From Parapedobacter tibetensis (lineage in GTDB: Bacteria > Bacteroidota > Bacteroidia > Sphingobacteriales > Sphingobacteriaceae): 64,000 nt of DNA. The stretch lies in the NCBI RefSeq assembly GCF_024704835.1, contig NZ_JAMXBE010000003.1, positions 62,001 to 126,000 on the forward strand. The letters run 5' to 3'. Every line of letters begins with the position of its first letter. The first letter of the stretch is position 1. The notes under the pieces are model-generated. The model saw only the letters and a list, made by a program, of their open reading frames with translations. It searched no databases and was not told the DNA's origin. The position numbers and the translations under genes are program-made. Below, piece by piece: positions 54,986-63,924 of this stretch.

Positions 54986-55879
54986 ATGAAACGAATTATC
55001 ATATCCACAGCCACTCTGCTTGCAGCGGCGATCACGGCAACGGCCCAGCAACCCCTGACCCACACCCAACATGGGCAGATCCGGACGGCCATCAATCCCG
55101 CCGCCTCACTCCTGCAGGAGCAGGGTTCTTTATCCGTTATCGGCCGGCGGCAGTGGGTCGGCATCGATGGCGCACCGACAGTGTTCTGGGGAAGTGGCCA
55201 CATCGGTCTGCAATCCATCAACGCCACCGTGGGCCTCAACATCCGCCACGAAAGCCTGGCCGTGGAAAAACTCACCGAGGCCTCCGCCTTCTTCGCCAAG
55301 GGCGTACGGATCTCCGAAAGCGAATACCTCGCCCTGGCACTCAACGCCGGGGTCAGCTACATGGAGGGAAACTATTCGGGGCTCGACCCCATCGATCCCA
55401 CCGTCCGCGACGACATCCGGGAGACCGACGCACTCGTCGGGTTCGGGATCATGCTTTACCGGCCCGAAAAATATTACGTGGGCCTCTCCCTGCCAAGGCT
55501 CATGCTGGGGAACCTTGGCGTGACCGGCGATTCCCGCTACAATTTCCGGAATGTCTATCACCTTTCGGCGGGAGCCCTGTTCCCGCTCGGCACCGACTTC
55601 CACGTCCGGCCATCCCTGCTGGTAACCTATTCCGAAAGCCTCCGTCCGCAGGCCGAGGCCTCCGCCCTGTTCTTCATCAAACGCGTCTTCGGCATCGGGT
55701 TCAACGTAAGGAGCTATGGCGAACTTGCAGCGATGGCGCAATTCAACTTCGCCGGATTCGGACTGGGGTATGCCTACCAGTTCAACCCCCGGAACGAACC
55801 GCTCAAAAGGAGGATTAATAACAGTACCCATGAAATTGGCATCAGTTACCGGTTCGGGAAAAATGTCCCACTTCTTTGA
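54986..55879 (+). CDS. PorP/SprF-family T9SS outer-membrane protein
   Basis: The 297-residue protein has a signal peptide (about 1-20, ending TATAQ) and the PorP/SprF pattern: INPAASLL near the N-terminus, RRQWVGIDGAPTVFWGSG, then repeated beta hairpins (VGLNIRHESLAVEK, YYVGLSLPRLMLGN, FGLGYAYQFNPRNEPL) ending GISYRFGKNVPLL. Members sit beside genes for type B CTD substrates and help these proteins reach or stay on the surface. It should partner the giant adhesin. Met 54986 is chosen; the frame extension to 54896 runs through the intergenic repeat. GC is very high (42 of 60 bases at 55381-55440). Confidence 0.9.
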   Translation: MKRIIISTATLLAAAITATAQQPLTHTQHGQIRTAINPAASLLQEQGSLSVIGRRQWVGIDGAPTVFWGSGHIGLQSINATVGLNIRHESLAVEKLTEASAFFAKGVRISESEYLALALNAGVSYMEGNYSGLDPIDPTVRDDIRETDALVGFGIMLYRPEKYYVGLSLPRLMLGNLGVTGDSRYNFRNVYHLSAGALFPLGTDFHVRPSLLVTYSESLRPQAEASALFFIKRVFGIGFNVRSYGELAAMAQFNFAGFGLGYAYQFNPRNEPLKRRINNSTHEIGISYRFGKNVPLL

Positions 55880-56060
55880 CCAACATCACCCCTAGCGCTG
55901 GCAACTTGGTGTACGTCAACAAAACCGTAGACCAAACCACCACCGGTCATATAGGCGATGGTTCCTCCTGGGCCAATGCTGTGCCCGAGCTGGCCGATGC
56001 ACTACTCTGGGCTCGGCTGCGCTGGGGAACCGAGGGCTGGTTTATGCAAACATCACCACC
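55880..56060 (+). pseudogene. Orphan fragment of an adhesin beta-helix module
   Basis: Directly after the PorP stop, a frame encodes TNITPSAGNLVYVNKTVDQT, then GDGSSWANAVPELADALLWA and RLRWG. This matches the start of adhesin module 5 (IIYVNKTVDQTTAEY) and the RLHWGEDG end of module 2. It has no start signal, signal peptide or beta-helix body, and continues in an unrelated sequence (another frame reads ANITTDIDRYMRINYQRRNP, unrecognised). It is a detached module end produced by duplication or deletion. Confidence 0.7.
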
Positions 56061-56082
56061 GACATCGACCGCTATATGCGTA

Positions 56083-56505
56083 TCAATTACCAAAGACGTA
56101 ACCCGTTAGGAAATCCGCGCAGCTGTACACGGGTAGGTCGGAAAAATAGAAGTCGCCCTTATCTTCGGTGATGATGATCTCGCAGGCTGATTGCACGGCA
56201 GCGTAATATTCCAATCCATCCTCGAAATCATGGATGCGTTTATCGGCCACCGCTTGCCTGACGGTCTCGGCATCGGATGCCGCTATCTGCAAACGTGAGA
56301 CTAGCAGTGCGATTTTCGTCCGGGCAAGATTGGTGCCCGACTTTTTCTCGGCAAAATAAAACGCAATGGCCAAGCATAGCGGCGAAGTCACTAGCATAAA
56401 CCGTTTGTCATCCTGCAAACTTAACACCCTCGCAGCAGTGCTGAACAATGGGTACTCCTTATTCAACACGGCAATAAGCACATTAGCATCCAGAAACACC
56501 TTCAT
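56083..56505 (-). CDS. PIN-domain ribonuclease toxin (VapC-like)
   Basis: The 140-residue protein begins with MKVFLDANVLIAVL (Asp6, first metal ligand). Further acidic residues are in HDFEDGLEY (Asp93, Asp96) and TEDKGDFYF (Asp115, Asp118). At the place of the usual second acidic residue the sequence reads SPLCLAIAFYFAEKK, without Glu except at position 53, which is a feature of this PIN subfamily as I recall it. It probably cleaves RNA when free. The start codon overlaps the antitoxin stop (ATGA). Its 3' end reaches into the adhesin-module fragment. Confidence 0.85.
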   Translation of the reverse strand: MKVFLDANVLIAVLNKEYPLFSTAARVLSLQDDKRFMLVTSPLCLAIAFYFAEKKSGTNLARTKIALLVSRLQIAASDAETVRQAVADKRIHDFEDGLEYYAAVQSACEIIITEDKGDFYFSDLPVYSCADFLTGYVFGN

Positions 56506-56759
56506 TTACGGGTACTGAGATATTCGTTTTTCAGGGACTTTCGACTGCGGGGCTGACGCTGGTACTCGACCTGTCCCTCGGCGAGCATGTTCACCCAATC
56601 GGAAATGGGTAACTCTTCCAGGCTGCCGTATGATTTGGTTGTAAGCTGCCGGTAGATAAACTCAGTAAGGCGGGAAAGGCTGATGTGATGTTCATCGGCA
56701 AAAGACTTCGCCCGCTCGACAATTTCTTTATCAAAGGAAAGGGTTATTTTAGCATCCAT
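56502..56759 (-). CDS. Antitoxin with N-terminal RHH-like DNA-binding motif (DUF6364-like)
   Basis: The 85-residue protein starts with a ribbon-helix-helix-like segment (KITLSFDKEIVERAKSFADE, HHISLSRLTEFIYRQL), followed by a C-terminal tail (EELPISDWVNMLAEGQ; basic end RSRKSLKNEY) that should wrap the toxin. It precedes the PIN gene with a 4-base overlap, the classic antitoxin-toxin order. Autoregulation is expected at its promoter (56782-56812). Confidence 0.82.
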   Translation of the reverse strand: MDAKITLSFDKEIVERAKSFADEHHISLSRLTEFIYRQLTTKSYGSLEELPISDWVNMLAEGQVEYQRQPRSRKSLKNEYLSTRK

Positions 56760-56781
56760 GTCATTCGCGCATTTAATACGA

Positions 56782-56812
56782 CAAAGATAAAAGTTTTATA
56801 CGTAAAAACAAA
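56782..56812 (-). promoter_or_regulatory. Perfect promoter of the antitoxin-toxin pair
   Basis: On the minus strand TTTG (56812-56809), a 19-base spacer and TATCTTTG (56789-56782) match TTTG-N19-TAnnTTTG without mismatch. The start is about 15-20 bases before the antitoxin ATG. Confidence 0.8.
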
Positions 56813-56853
56813 AACACGGTAAACACCCCAAAAATGAAGTACGGGAATTTTTC

Positions 56854-56861
56854 TATTTTTG
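56854..56861 (+). promoter_or_regulatory. -7 promoter box of the M3 peptidase gene
   Basis: TATTTTTG matches TAnnTTTG, 19 bases before the ATG. The -33 element is poor. It is back to back with the antitoxin promoter. Confidence 0.45.
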
Positions 56862-56880
56862 TGGCCAAACTAGTCGTTAC

Positions 56881-58905
56881 ATGGAAAATCCGTTGTTAAA
56901 GCCATTCAATACTCCATTCGAAAGCGTACCATTCAGTACCATCAAGGAAGAACACTACAAACCCGCCATCCTTCAGTTAATCGATGAGGCCAAACAGGAA
57001 ATCGATTCGATTGTGGCCAATCCGGATACCCCTGATTTTGCCAATACCATCGCAGCGCTGGAACGTACGGGTGCTCGACTCAACATCGCTTCCGCCACCT
57101 TCTTTAACCTCGATGCTGCGGAGACAAACGACTATATCCAGCAACTTGCCCAGGAGCTCTCACCCATTTTAGCGGCATATAGTAACGACATCATGCTCAA
57201 TGAAGGACTCTTCCAGCAGGTAAAACAGGTCCACGACCAAATGGACAAAACCACGCTGACCGATGAAGAGAACCGACTATTGGACAAGACCTATAAGGGA
57301 TTTGTCCGCAATGGAGCGTTGTTATCTCCTGAAGCGAAAACAGAACTGCGCGATATCGACAAGCGATTGGCCACACTTACGATGAAATTCTCGCAAAATG
57401 TACTGCAGGAGACCAATGCTTACCAATTACACGTCCAAGACAAGGAACAGCTGGCGGGCCTACCGGATTCCATTTTAGCTGCCGCCAAGGACGAAGCCGA
57501 GAAACGCAGCCTTGAAGGATGGGTATTCACCCTCCATTTTCCCAGTTTCGTTCCTTTCATGAAATATGCCGCCAACCGTGAAATGCGTAAGGAGCTATAC
57601 CTCGCTTCGGCCACTCGGGCGCTGAAGTCAAACGAATACAACAACGAAGGCATTGTGCGCGATATCGTTGATTTGCGCGCCCGCCGGGCCAACTTGTTGG
57701 GATTTGGCACCCATGCCGATTTTGTCTTGCAGGAACGGATGGCCTCCTCCCCTCTCCTTGTCTTTGATTTCTTGCATGACCTGTTGCAGAAGGCCAAGCC
57801 TCATGCCGCGGAGGAAGTGGCCAAGCTACAAGCCTTGGCTGAGGCCGATGGCATATCCCCGATCATGCCGTATGACCACGCTTATTATGCCGAAAAGCTA
57901 AAGGAGGCCACATTCAACTTGTCGGAAGAAACGTTGAAGCCCTACTTTCCTTTGCCGCAAGTGCTGGAGGCTGCATTCGATGCTGCAAGTCGGCTCTATG
58001 GACTTGTCTTTGAGCTGCGTACCGACATCCCCAAATACCACCCTGAAGTAACCGTATATGAAGTATTGGAAAATGGTGAACATAAAGCGCTGCTTTATAC
58101 CGATTGGCATCCCAGGGAAGGTAAACGGGCAGGGGCCTGGATGACCGCCTACCGTGGTCAGCGCATCGAAAACGGCATGCAGGTCCGGCCGCACATTTCC
58201 ATCGTATGCAATTTTGCACGACCAACCGGCGACACCCCTTCCCTGCTCACGTTTAACGAAGTGACCACACTTTTCCATGAGTTTGGACACGCCCTGCATG
58301 GCATGATGGCCGATACGGTCTATGAAAGCCTGTCAGGCACCAATGTCTATTGGGACTTTGTGGAATTGCCCTCGCAATTCATGGAAAACTATTGCTATGA
58401 GCAGGAATTCCTCCGCTCTTTTGCCCGGCATTATCAGACGGGTGAGGCCTTGCCAAATGAAGAAATTGATAAAATCGTGGCTGCGGCCAATTTCATGGAA
58501 GGGTACCAAACCATGCGCCAACTGGGTTTCGGCCTATTGGATATGGCCTACCATACGGGGAAACTTGCCGATGACACCCCAATTGAACATTTCGAAAAGG
58601 ACACCATCCGCGAAACCCAACTCTACCCCAATGTGAAGGGTACGGCACAAAGCCCGTCGTTTTCGCACATCTTTGCAGGAGGCTATTCCGCCGGTTATTA
58701 TTCTTACAAATGGGCCGAAGTACTGGATGCCGATGCATTTGCCTATTTCAAGGAAACCAGTATTTTCAACCCGGATACAGCGGCCAGATTCAAGAAACTG
58801 CTGAGCAGCGGAGGCACCGTAGATCCCATGGAGCTTTACATCCAGTTCAGGGGTCGCAAGCCCGAAGCCGATGCGCTACTCAAGCGGGCTGGTTTGACAA
58901 CCTAG
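56881..58905 (+). CDS. M3-family zinc oligopeptidase (Dcp/PrlC-like)
   Basis: The 674-residue protein belongs to the thimet oligopeptidase/dipeptidyl carboxypeptidase family. The zinc site is His466-Glu467-x-x-His470 (TLFHEFGHALHG), with Glu495 in WDFVELPSQFMENY as the third ligand. The substrate-closing sequence HIFAGGYSAGYYSYKWAEVL is present near 600. There is no signal peptide, so it is cytoplasmic and should degrade short peptides. Length and start (NPLLKPFNTPFESVPF) are typical. It is transcribed from its own promoter, divergent from the toxin-antitoxin pair. Confidence 0.95.
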   Translation: MENPLLKPFNTPFESVPFSTIKEEHYKPAILQLIDEAKQEIDSIVANPDTPDFANTIAALERTGARLNIASATFFNLDAAETNDYIQQLAQELSPILAAYSNDIMLNEGLFQQVKQVHDQMDKTTLTDEENRLLDKTYKGFVRNGALLSPEAKTELRDIDKRLATLTMKFSQNVLQETNAYQLHVQDKEQLAGLPDSILAAAKDEAEKRSLEGWVFTLHFPSFVPFMKYAANREMRKELYLASATRALKSNEYNNEGIVRDIVDLRARRANLLGFGTHADFVLQERMASSPLLVFDFLHDLLQKAKPHAAEEVAKLQALAEADGISPIMPYDHAYYAEKLKEATFNLSEETLKPYFPLPQVLEAAFDAASRLYGLVFELRTDIPKYHPEVTVYEVLENGEHKALLYTDWHPREGKRAGAWMTAYRGQRIENGMQVRPHISIVCNFARPTGDTPSLLTFNEVTTLFHEFGHALHGMMADTVYESLSGTNVYWDFVELPSQFMENYCYEQEFLRSFARHYQTGEALPNEEIDKIVAAANFMEGYQTMRQLGFGLLDMAYHTGKLADDTPIEHFEKDTIRETQLYPNVKGTAQSPSFSHIFAGGYSAGYYSYKWAEVLDADAFAYFKETSIFNPDTAARFKKLLSSGGTVDPMELYIQFRGRKPEADALLKRAGLTT

Positions 58906-58915
58906 TGGAAAATGT

Positions 58916-58962
58916 GGTGCAAAGAACCGCAACGTAATTTCTTGGCGCACTTTGCGTGAAAC
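58916..58962. repeat. Degenerate GCAAAG/CTTTGC intergenic repeat
   Basis: GTGGTGCAAAGAACCGCAA and TTTCTTGGCGCACTTTGCG form an imperfect inverted repeat just past the peptidase stop. The CTTTGCG-type words resemble intergenic repeats common in Bacteroidota. It may also act as a transcript end. Confidence 0.4.
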
Positions 58963-59015
58963 CTGTTAGCTGCACCCGAAAGACATAGCAATACTCCTTT
59001 CCACATAAATTTCCT

Positions 59016-59023
59016 TACTTTTG
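59016..59023 (+). promoter_or_regulatory. -7 promoter box of the 169-residue membrane protein gene
   Basis: TACTTTTG matches TAnnTTTG, 20 bases before the ATG at 59044. No good -33 element. Confidence 0.4.
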
Positions 59024-59043
59024 CCGATATTTTATCATTAAAC

Positions 59044-59553
59044 ATGAGCGACCGCACCAAGAGAATTTTCCTTGCCATTTGTATCATTGTACCGTTTCTG
59101 CTGTATTGTTTTTACTATTACAGCCAAATGTTCAAAAATGCACCTTACCGATTTACCGATTTTGAATCCATTGTGTTTAAATACGGCGAGGGTAATGAAC
59201 TGGTAAACCAGTTTGACTCTGAAACCGGGCGCTATCAGTACCTCAATGTGCGGGACTCATTGATGACAGATACCATAAAACTCCGGAAGGACGACATGCA
59301 ATACCTACATGGCAAAGCGACGCAATTGGGTTTTTGGAACCTTCCGGACGACATGACCACGAGCCCAGCCGCTGATGACACGTCAGGGGGTCAACCGGTA
59401 GCCCGGTTTTACCTCCAGTATAACTACAAAGAGAAAAGCAAAGAAATTACGCTTGATGCAGACTTCAATGGCAACTCAAAAATGCGCGACGCGGCCAAGT
59501 CAGTAATCGATGAAGTCATGCGGGTAATCAGTGATGCACACGACCGTCAATGA
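59044..59553 (+). CDS. Single-pass membrane protein of unknown function
   Basis: The 169-residue protein has a short basic N-terminus (MSDRTKR), one membrane helix (about 8-27, FLAICIIVPFLLYCFYYY) and a mixed alpha/beta domain (about 35-165; FTDFESIVFKYGEGNE, YLHGKATQLGFWNLPDD, ITLDADFNGNSKMRDA). The type II topology places the domain outside the cytoplasm. I recognise no family. It overlaps the convergent MscS gene by 7 bases at the 3' end. Confidence 0.72.
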   Translation: MSDRTKRIFLAICIIVPFLLYCFYYYSQMFKNAPYRFTDFESIVFKYGEGNELVNQFDSETGRYQYLNVRDSLMTDTIKLRKDDMQYLHGKATQLGFWNLPDDMTTSPAADDTSGGQPVARFYLQYNYKEKSKEITLDADFNGNSKMRDAAKSVIDEVMRVISDAHDRQ

Positions 59554-60842
59554 TCCACCCCCTTCCCTGCCCGTAAATACCGGATATCATCCGATGCCGG
59601 GGCCTCGAACACTTCTAATCCAAAATACTTGATGGCCGAGAGCAAATGGTCGAAAATATCCGACATGATATCTTCGTACACCGCCCAACGGGTGTCCGAT
59701 GTAAACATGTAAAGCTCAATCGGCAAGCCATGCTCACTGGGCGAAAGTTGCCGTACAAGCATGGTCATATCTTGGCGAATCTGCGGGTGGGCTTGCGCAT
59801 AACGGTTGATATACTGGCGGAATAGTCCCACATTCGTCATGTTTCGACCATTCACGGGCATAGACCGATCCGCTTGGGTCTCCGTATTGTATCGGTCGAT
59901 TTCAGCTTGCCTTTCCCCTATATAAGCAGTTAGCAATTGTATTTTCTCCAAACGCTCGATTTCATCTTTCGTAAGGTACCGGATGGATGAGATTTTGATG
60001 TTGATTGCCCGTTTGATGCGGCGGCCCCCGGCGTTTTGCATGCCCCGCCAGTTTTTGAATGAATCCGCAATGAGGTAATAGGTAGGGATGGTCGTGATGG
60101 TCTTGTCCCAGTTCTGCACCTTCACAGTATTAAGGTTGATTTCAACGACATCACCATCGGCACCATATTTGGGCATCTCAATCCAATCGCCCACACGCAC
60201 CATGTCATTGGAGGATACCTGTATGCTGGCTACAAAACCAAGAATGGTGTCTTTGAATACCAACATGAGGATAGCGGATCCTGCCCCTAGCGCCCCCAAA
60301 AAGGCCCATGGTGATTCCTCCGTAACCATGGAAAACACGATGATCCCCGCAACGAAAAACATGAAAATATTGATTACCTGAAGGTAGCTTTCCAATGGTT
60401 TGTCAAGGAAACCTTTCTTGGTACGGAGGTGGTCGCGCACCGACCTAAAAAATGCCCGTAATAGCATAACCCATCCAAATACCAAAAGGATATCTACAAA
60501 CTTTTGAACAGGGGAAATCCACGTTGGAAAACCCGAGAAAACCACCGGGATGAAATGGATGGAAACGATGATCGGGATGAGCCTCGCAAAATAGACAAGC
60601 GTCTTGTTATTCACTAGGTAATCATCAAACCTAGTGGTGGATTTACCGGCCGCAGACGTTAGGATTTTGACCAATACCTTTCGGGTAATGAAATCAATAA
60701 CAGCCAGCAATAACAACAACATGGCCAACAAGATAAAGAGGTTGAGTATATTTGCCTGCACTTCAGGTATTCCCCACCCAATCAGTTTACGATAAGTCCA
60801 TTCATAAATAAAGTTTGTAGTAGTATCAAAACGTAATTCCAT
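59547..60842 (-). CDS. MscS-family mechanosensitive channel (YbdG-like)
   Basis: A 431-residue channel: five hydrophobic helices in the first half, the pore helix and beta domain in LGALGAGSAILMLVFKDTIL, GFVASIQVSSNDMVRVGDWI and VVEINLNTVKVQNWDKTITT, and a mixed C-terminal domain. An insertion in the C-terminal part (about residues 270-330) is as in YbdG-type members of about 415-430 residues. It should gate under membrane tension and protect against osmotic downshock. Met 60842 (MELRFDTTTNF) is chosen; an ATG at 60848 adds two residues. Confidence 0.9.
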   Translation of the reverse strand: MELRFDTTTNFIYEWTYRKLIGWGIPEVQANILNLFILLAMLLLLLAVIDFITRKVLVKILTSAAGKSTTRFDDYLVNNKTLVYFARLIPIIVSIHFIPVVFSGFPTWISPVQKFVDILLVFGWVMLLRAFFRSVRDHLRTKKGFLDKPLESYLQVINIFMFFVAGIIVFSMVTEESPWAFLGALGAGSAILMLVFKDTILGFVASIQVSSNDMVRVGDWIEMPKYGADGDVVEINLNTVKVQNWDKTITTIPTYYLIADSFKNWRGMQNAGGRRIKRAINIKISSIRYLTKDEIERLEKIQLLTAYIGERQAEIDRYNTETQADRSMPVNGRNMTNVGLFRQYINRYAQAHPQIRQDMTMLVRQLSPSEHGLPIELYMFTSDTRWAVYEDIMSDIFDHLLSAIKYFGLEVFEAPASDDIRYLRAGKGVDH

Positions 60843-60906
60843 AATCACTGTACACCTTAGCCGAAAAAAATTGGGTTTTTAAGAAATAGCGAAGAATATT
60901 ATGGCA

Positions 60907-60914
60907 CAAAAATA
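60907..60914 (-). promoter_or_regulatory. -7 promoter box of the MscS gene
   Basis: TATTTTTG on the minus strand matches TAnnTTTG, and TTTC (60937-60934) stands 19 bases upstream in place of TTTG. The leader would be about 60 bases. Confidence 0.5.
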
Positions 60915-61155
60915 TGCATTGCGCATGGATAATGAAAATTATTAGTCACATCAAAAATGATACGATGAGGGAAACCTGCTATATGCAGCATGCTGTAATG
61001 AAGTACCGCTAACCGCCGAAGGCAGCTTGAACGCCTTTGAAATATGATTGCATGTGAAAAAAACGAACACAAGCGAATAAACTATACGAATGAAATACAG
61101 GCAAAAACAGCGATATTATACCCAAAAAACATTCTTTTATCACCCAAAAAATTCT

Positions 61156-61193
61156 TAATTTCGCATGCGCAATATGCTAAAAGTATGTTGCGC
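61156..61193 (+). promoter_or_regulatory. gyrA promoter box and 5' leader hairpin
   Basis: TAATTTCG (61156-61163) is one mismatch from TAnnTTTG. Right after it, GCGCAATATGC (61167-61177) and GTATGTTGCGC (61183-61193) form an 11-bp stem, with two G-U pairs in RNA, around a 5-base loop. No T-run follows, so it is a leader structure rather than a terminator, 28 bases before the gyrA ATG. Confidence 0.45.
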
Positions 61194-61221
61194 GTAGTTT
61201 TATTGATGAACTGAACTAAAT

Positions 61222-63819
61222 ATGGCAGAAGAAACAGAAAACGACGACAACCTCGTTCCGGCTAATGACCGGATTATCCCCATCAATATCGAAGACCAAA
61301 TGAGATCCGCATACATTGATTACTCGATGTCTGTTATTGTATCCCGCGCATTACCAGATGTCAGGGACGGATTAAAACCTGTACATCGTCGTGTATTGTA
61401 TGGGATGCTTGATTTAGGAGTAACTAGTAATAAATCCTATAAAAAATCAGCGCGTATTGTGGGTGATGTATTGGGTAAATACCATCCCCATGGCGACTCG
61501 TCTGTATATGACACCATGGTGCGAATGGCTCAAGAATGGAGTTTGCGTTACCCATTGGTAGATGGGCAAGGAAACTACGGTTCTGTTGACGGTGACCCTC
61601 CTGCGGCCATGCGTTATACAGAAGCAAGGTTGAAGAAGATTGCCGAAGAACTACTTTCTGACATCAACAAGGATACCATCGACTACCAGCTCAATTTTGA
61701 CGATTCACTCGAAGAGCCGACCGTGCTCCCAACGCGTATACCCAATCTACTGGTTAATGGTGCTTCGGGTATTGCTGTGGGTATGGCCACCAATATGCCC
61801 CCTCACAACCTGACAGAGGTGGTGGATGGCATCATTGCCTATATCGATAACCGGGACATTGAAATCGCCGAATTGATGCAACATATCAAAGCGCCCGACT
61901 TCCCCACCGGAGGGATTATCTACGGTTATGCAGGGGTGCAAGAAGCATTTCTCACAGGCAGAGGACGTGTCGTCATGCGGGCAAAAGCGGAGATTGAGAC
62001 GTTGAAAAGTGGGCGGGAACAAATCATCGTGACCGAGATACCTTACCAGGTAAACAAGGCTAACATGATCGAGCGGACGGCAGATCTGGTCAACGAGAAA
62101 AAGATGGAGGGCATCTCCACCATTCGCGACGAGTCAGACAGGCACGGTATGCGCATCGTGTATGAAATCAAACGCGAATCCAATGCTTCCATTGTATTAA
62201 ACAATCTCTATAAGCATACGGCTTTACAGACCTCATTCAGTGTAAATAACATAGCGCTCGTGCATGGCCGCCCGATACTCCTCAACCTCAAGGATATGAT
62301 CCACCATTTTGTGGAACATCGCCATGAAGTAGTCGTACGCCGGACACGGTTTGAACTGGCAGAAGCCGAGAAAAGGGCACATATACTGCAAGGTTTACTC
62401 ATTGCCCTTGACCATCTCGATGAAGTCATCAAGCTTATCCGTGCATCGGAGACCCCGGAGGAAGCACGGACTGGCTTAATGGAAAAATTCGGCCTTTCCG
62501 ATATACAAGCCAGGGCTATCTTGGATATGACACTGCGCCGTCTTACCGGACTGGAACGCGACAAAATCAAGGATGAGTATGCCGAACTGATGAAAACCAT
62601 CGATTATTTGAAATCCATTCTTGATGATGAAGGCCTCCGGATGAAAATCATCAAGGATGAGCTTCAAGAAGTAAAGGAAAAATATGGGGATGAACGCCGC
62701 TCCATCATTGTGCATTCAGCAGAAGATATGCGCATGGAAGACTTCATCGATGACGAGGAAATCGTCATCACCATATCGCATGAAAGCTATGTGAAGCGCA
62801 CACCGCTGACCGAGTACCGCAGGCAAAGCCGGGGCGGCAAGGGTTCCTTGGGGACCAATACGCGTGAAGAAGACTTCACCGAACACATCATCATAGCCTC
62901 GGCACACAACTACATGCTGTTTTTTACCGAGACTGGTCGTTGTTTCTGGCTACGGGCGTTTGAAATCCCCGAAGGTAGCCGTACATCACGGGGCCGTGCT
63001 ATCCAAAACATCATCAATATTCCCAAGGAAGAAAAGATTAAGGCCTATATCAAAGTGAAAAACCTCAAGGACAAGGAATACCTTGAGAACAATTTCATCA
63101 TCATGTGTACAAAAAGGGGCACAATCAAGAAAACGTCCCTCGAAGCTTACTCCCGCCCCCGCGCTAATGGCATCAACGCCATCAACATCAACGAGGGCGA
63201 CCAACTGTTGGAAGCATCCCTTACTGATGGCAACAGTGAAATTGTAATGGCCTTACGTTCAGGAAGAGCCATCCGTTTCAATGAATCCACCGTACGCCCC
63301 ATGGGACGCACCGCTACCGGTGTCCGCGGTGTCACATTAGCAGGCCCAGATGACGAAGTAGTTGGCATGATTAGTGTTAATAATCCTGAAATAACGGTGT
63401 TGGTTGTATCAGAAAAAGGATATGGCAAACGTACGGATATTGAGGATTACCGGGTAACCAACCGGGGAGGCAAGGGTGTAAAAACGCTCAATGTTACCGA
63501 AAAAACCGGTAGATTAGTATCCATAAAGAATGTGACTGATAACGATGACTTGATGATTATCAACAAGTCGGGCATCGTCATCCGAATTGCCGTTAGCGAG
63601 TTGAGGGTGATGGGCAGAGCAACACAGGGTGTACGCCTCATTAACCTAAAAGGTAAAGATGAGATTGCATCGGTCACCAAAGTGGAACATGAAGAAGCAA
63701 TAATCATTGAGGGCGAGATCGTCGAAGGCGAAGAGATCGTCGGAGGGGAAACTTCGGAAAATGATGGCGATACCGATGTAAACGATACCGATGACACCAC
63801 ACCCCAAACGGAGGAATAA
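61222..63819 (+). CDS. gyrA: DNA gyrase subunit A
   Basis: The 865-residue protein is full length. The catalytic Tyr is residue 132 ([10 protein letters not shown]). The quinolone-determining region reads [10 protein letters not shown] (88-97, in [11 protein letters not shown]), with Ser93 and Asp97 at the E. coli S83 and D87 positions, so the sensitive residues are present; Ser94 replaces E. coli Ala84. The C-terminal beta-pinwheel has a GyrA-box-like RQSRGGKG (near 535-542), which is needed to wrap DNA for negative supercoiling. The end is a long acidic tail (about 835-865). It is transcribed alone behind a leader hairpin. Confidence 0.97.
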   Translation: MAEETENDDNLVPANDRIIPINIEDQMRSAYIDYSMSVIVSRALPDVRDGLKPVHRRVLYGMLDLGVTSNKSYKKSARIVGDVLGKYHPHGDSSVYDTMVRMAQEWSLRYPLVDGQGNYGSVDGDPPAAMRYTEARLKKIAEELLSDINKDTIDYQLNFDDSLEEPTVLPTRIPNLLVNGASGIAVGMATNMPPHNLTEVVDGIIAYIDNRDIEIAELMQHIKAPDFPTGGIIYGYAGVQEAFLTGRGRVVMRAKAEIETLKSGREQIIVTEIPYQVNKANMIERTADLVNEKKMEGISTIRDESDRHGMRIVYEIKRESNASIVLNNLYKHTALQTSFSVNNIALVHGRPILLNLKDMIHHFVEHRHEVVVRRTRFELAEAEKRAHILQGLLIALDHLDEVIKLIRASETPEEARTGLMEKFGLSDIQARAILDMTLRRLTGLERDKIKDEYAELMKTIDYLKSILDDEGLRMKIIKDELQEVKEKYGDERRSIIVHSAEDMRMEDFIDDEEIVITISHESYVKRTPLTEYRRQSRGGKGSLGTNTREEDFTEHIIIASAHNYMLFFTETGRCFWLRAFEIPEGSRTSRGRAIQNIINIPKEEKIKAYIKVKNLKDKEYLENNFIIMCTKRGTIKKTSLEAYSRPRANGINAININEGDQLLEASLTDGNSEIVMALRSGRAIRFNESTVRPMGRTATGVRGVTLAGPDDEVVGMISVNNPEITVLVVSEKGYGKRTDIEDYRVTNRGGKGVKTLNVTEKTGRLVSIKNVTDNDDLMIINKSGIVIRIAVSELRVMGRATQGVRLINLKGKDEIASVTKVEHEEAIIIEGEIVEGEEIVGGETSENDGDTDVNDTDDTTPQTEE

Positions 63820-63924
63820 ATAATGAACCCGACATGATTAAAATAATCGTTAAACACACAGGGTAATGATTGTTTTAATTATCAAAGGCTCCATCTGGCC
63901 GTCGAAGATTAAAATTATATACAG

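Larger units (their letters stand above)
60849..61221. other. Intergenic region between the MscS gene and gyrA
   Basis: This 373-base gap has no convincing gene. It holds a minus-strand -7 box for the MscS gene (60907-60914, TATTTTTG, with a near-match -33 at 60934-60937) and the gyrA promoter/leader hairpin. The middle (about 60950-61110) shows nothing recognisable. Confidence 0.7.

Noticed and set aside
55130-55831. Long frames on both strands overlapping the PorP gene (also 55153-55818 plus)
   Set aside because: The region is very GC-rich, which removes stops in all frames. Only the frame from 54986 has a signal peptide and family motifs.
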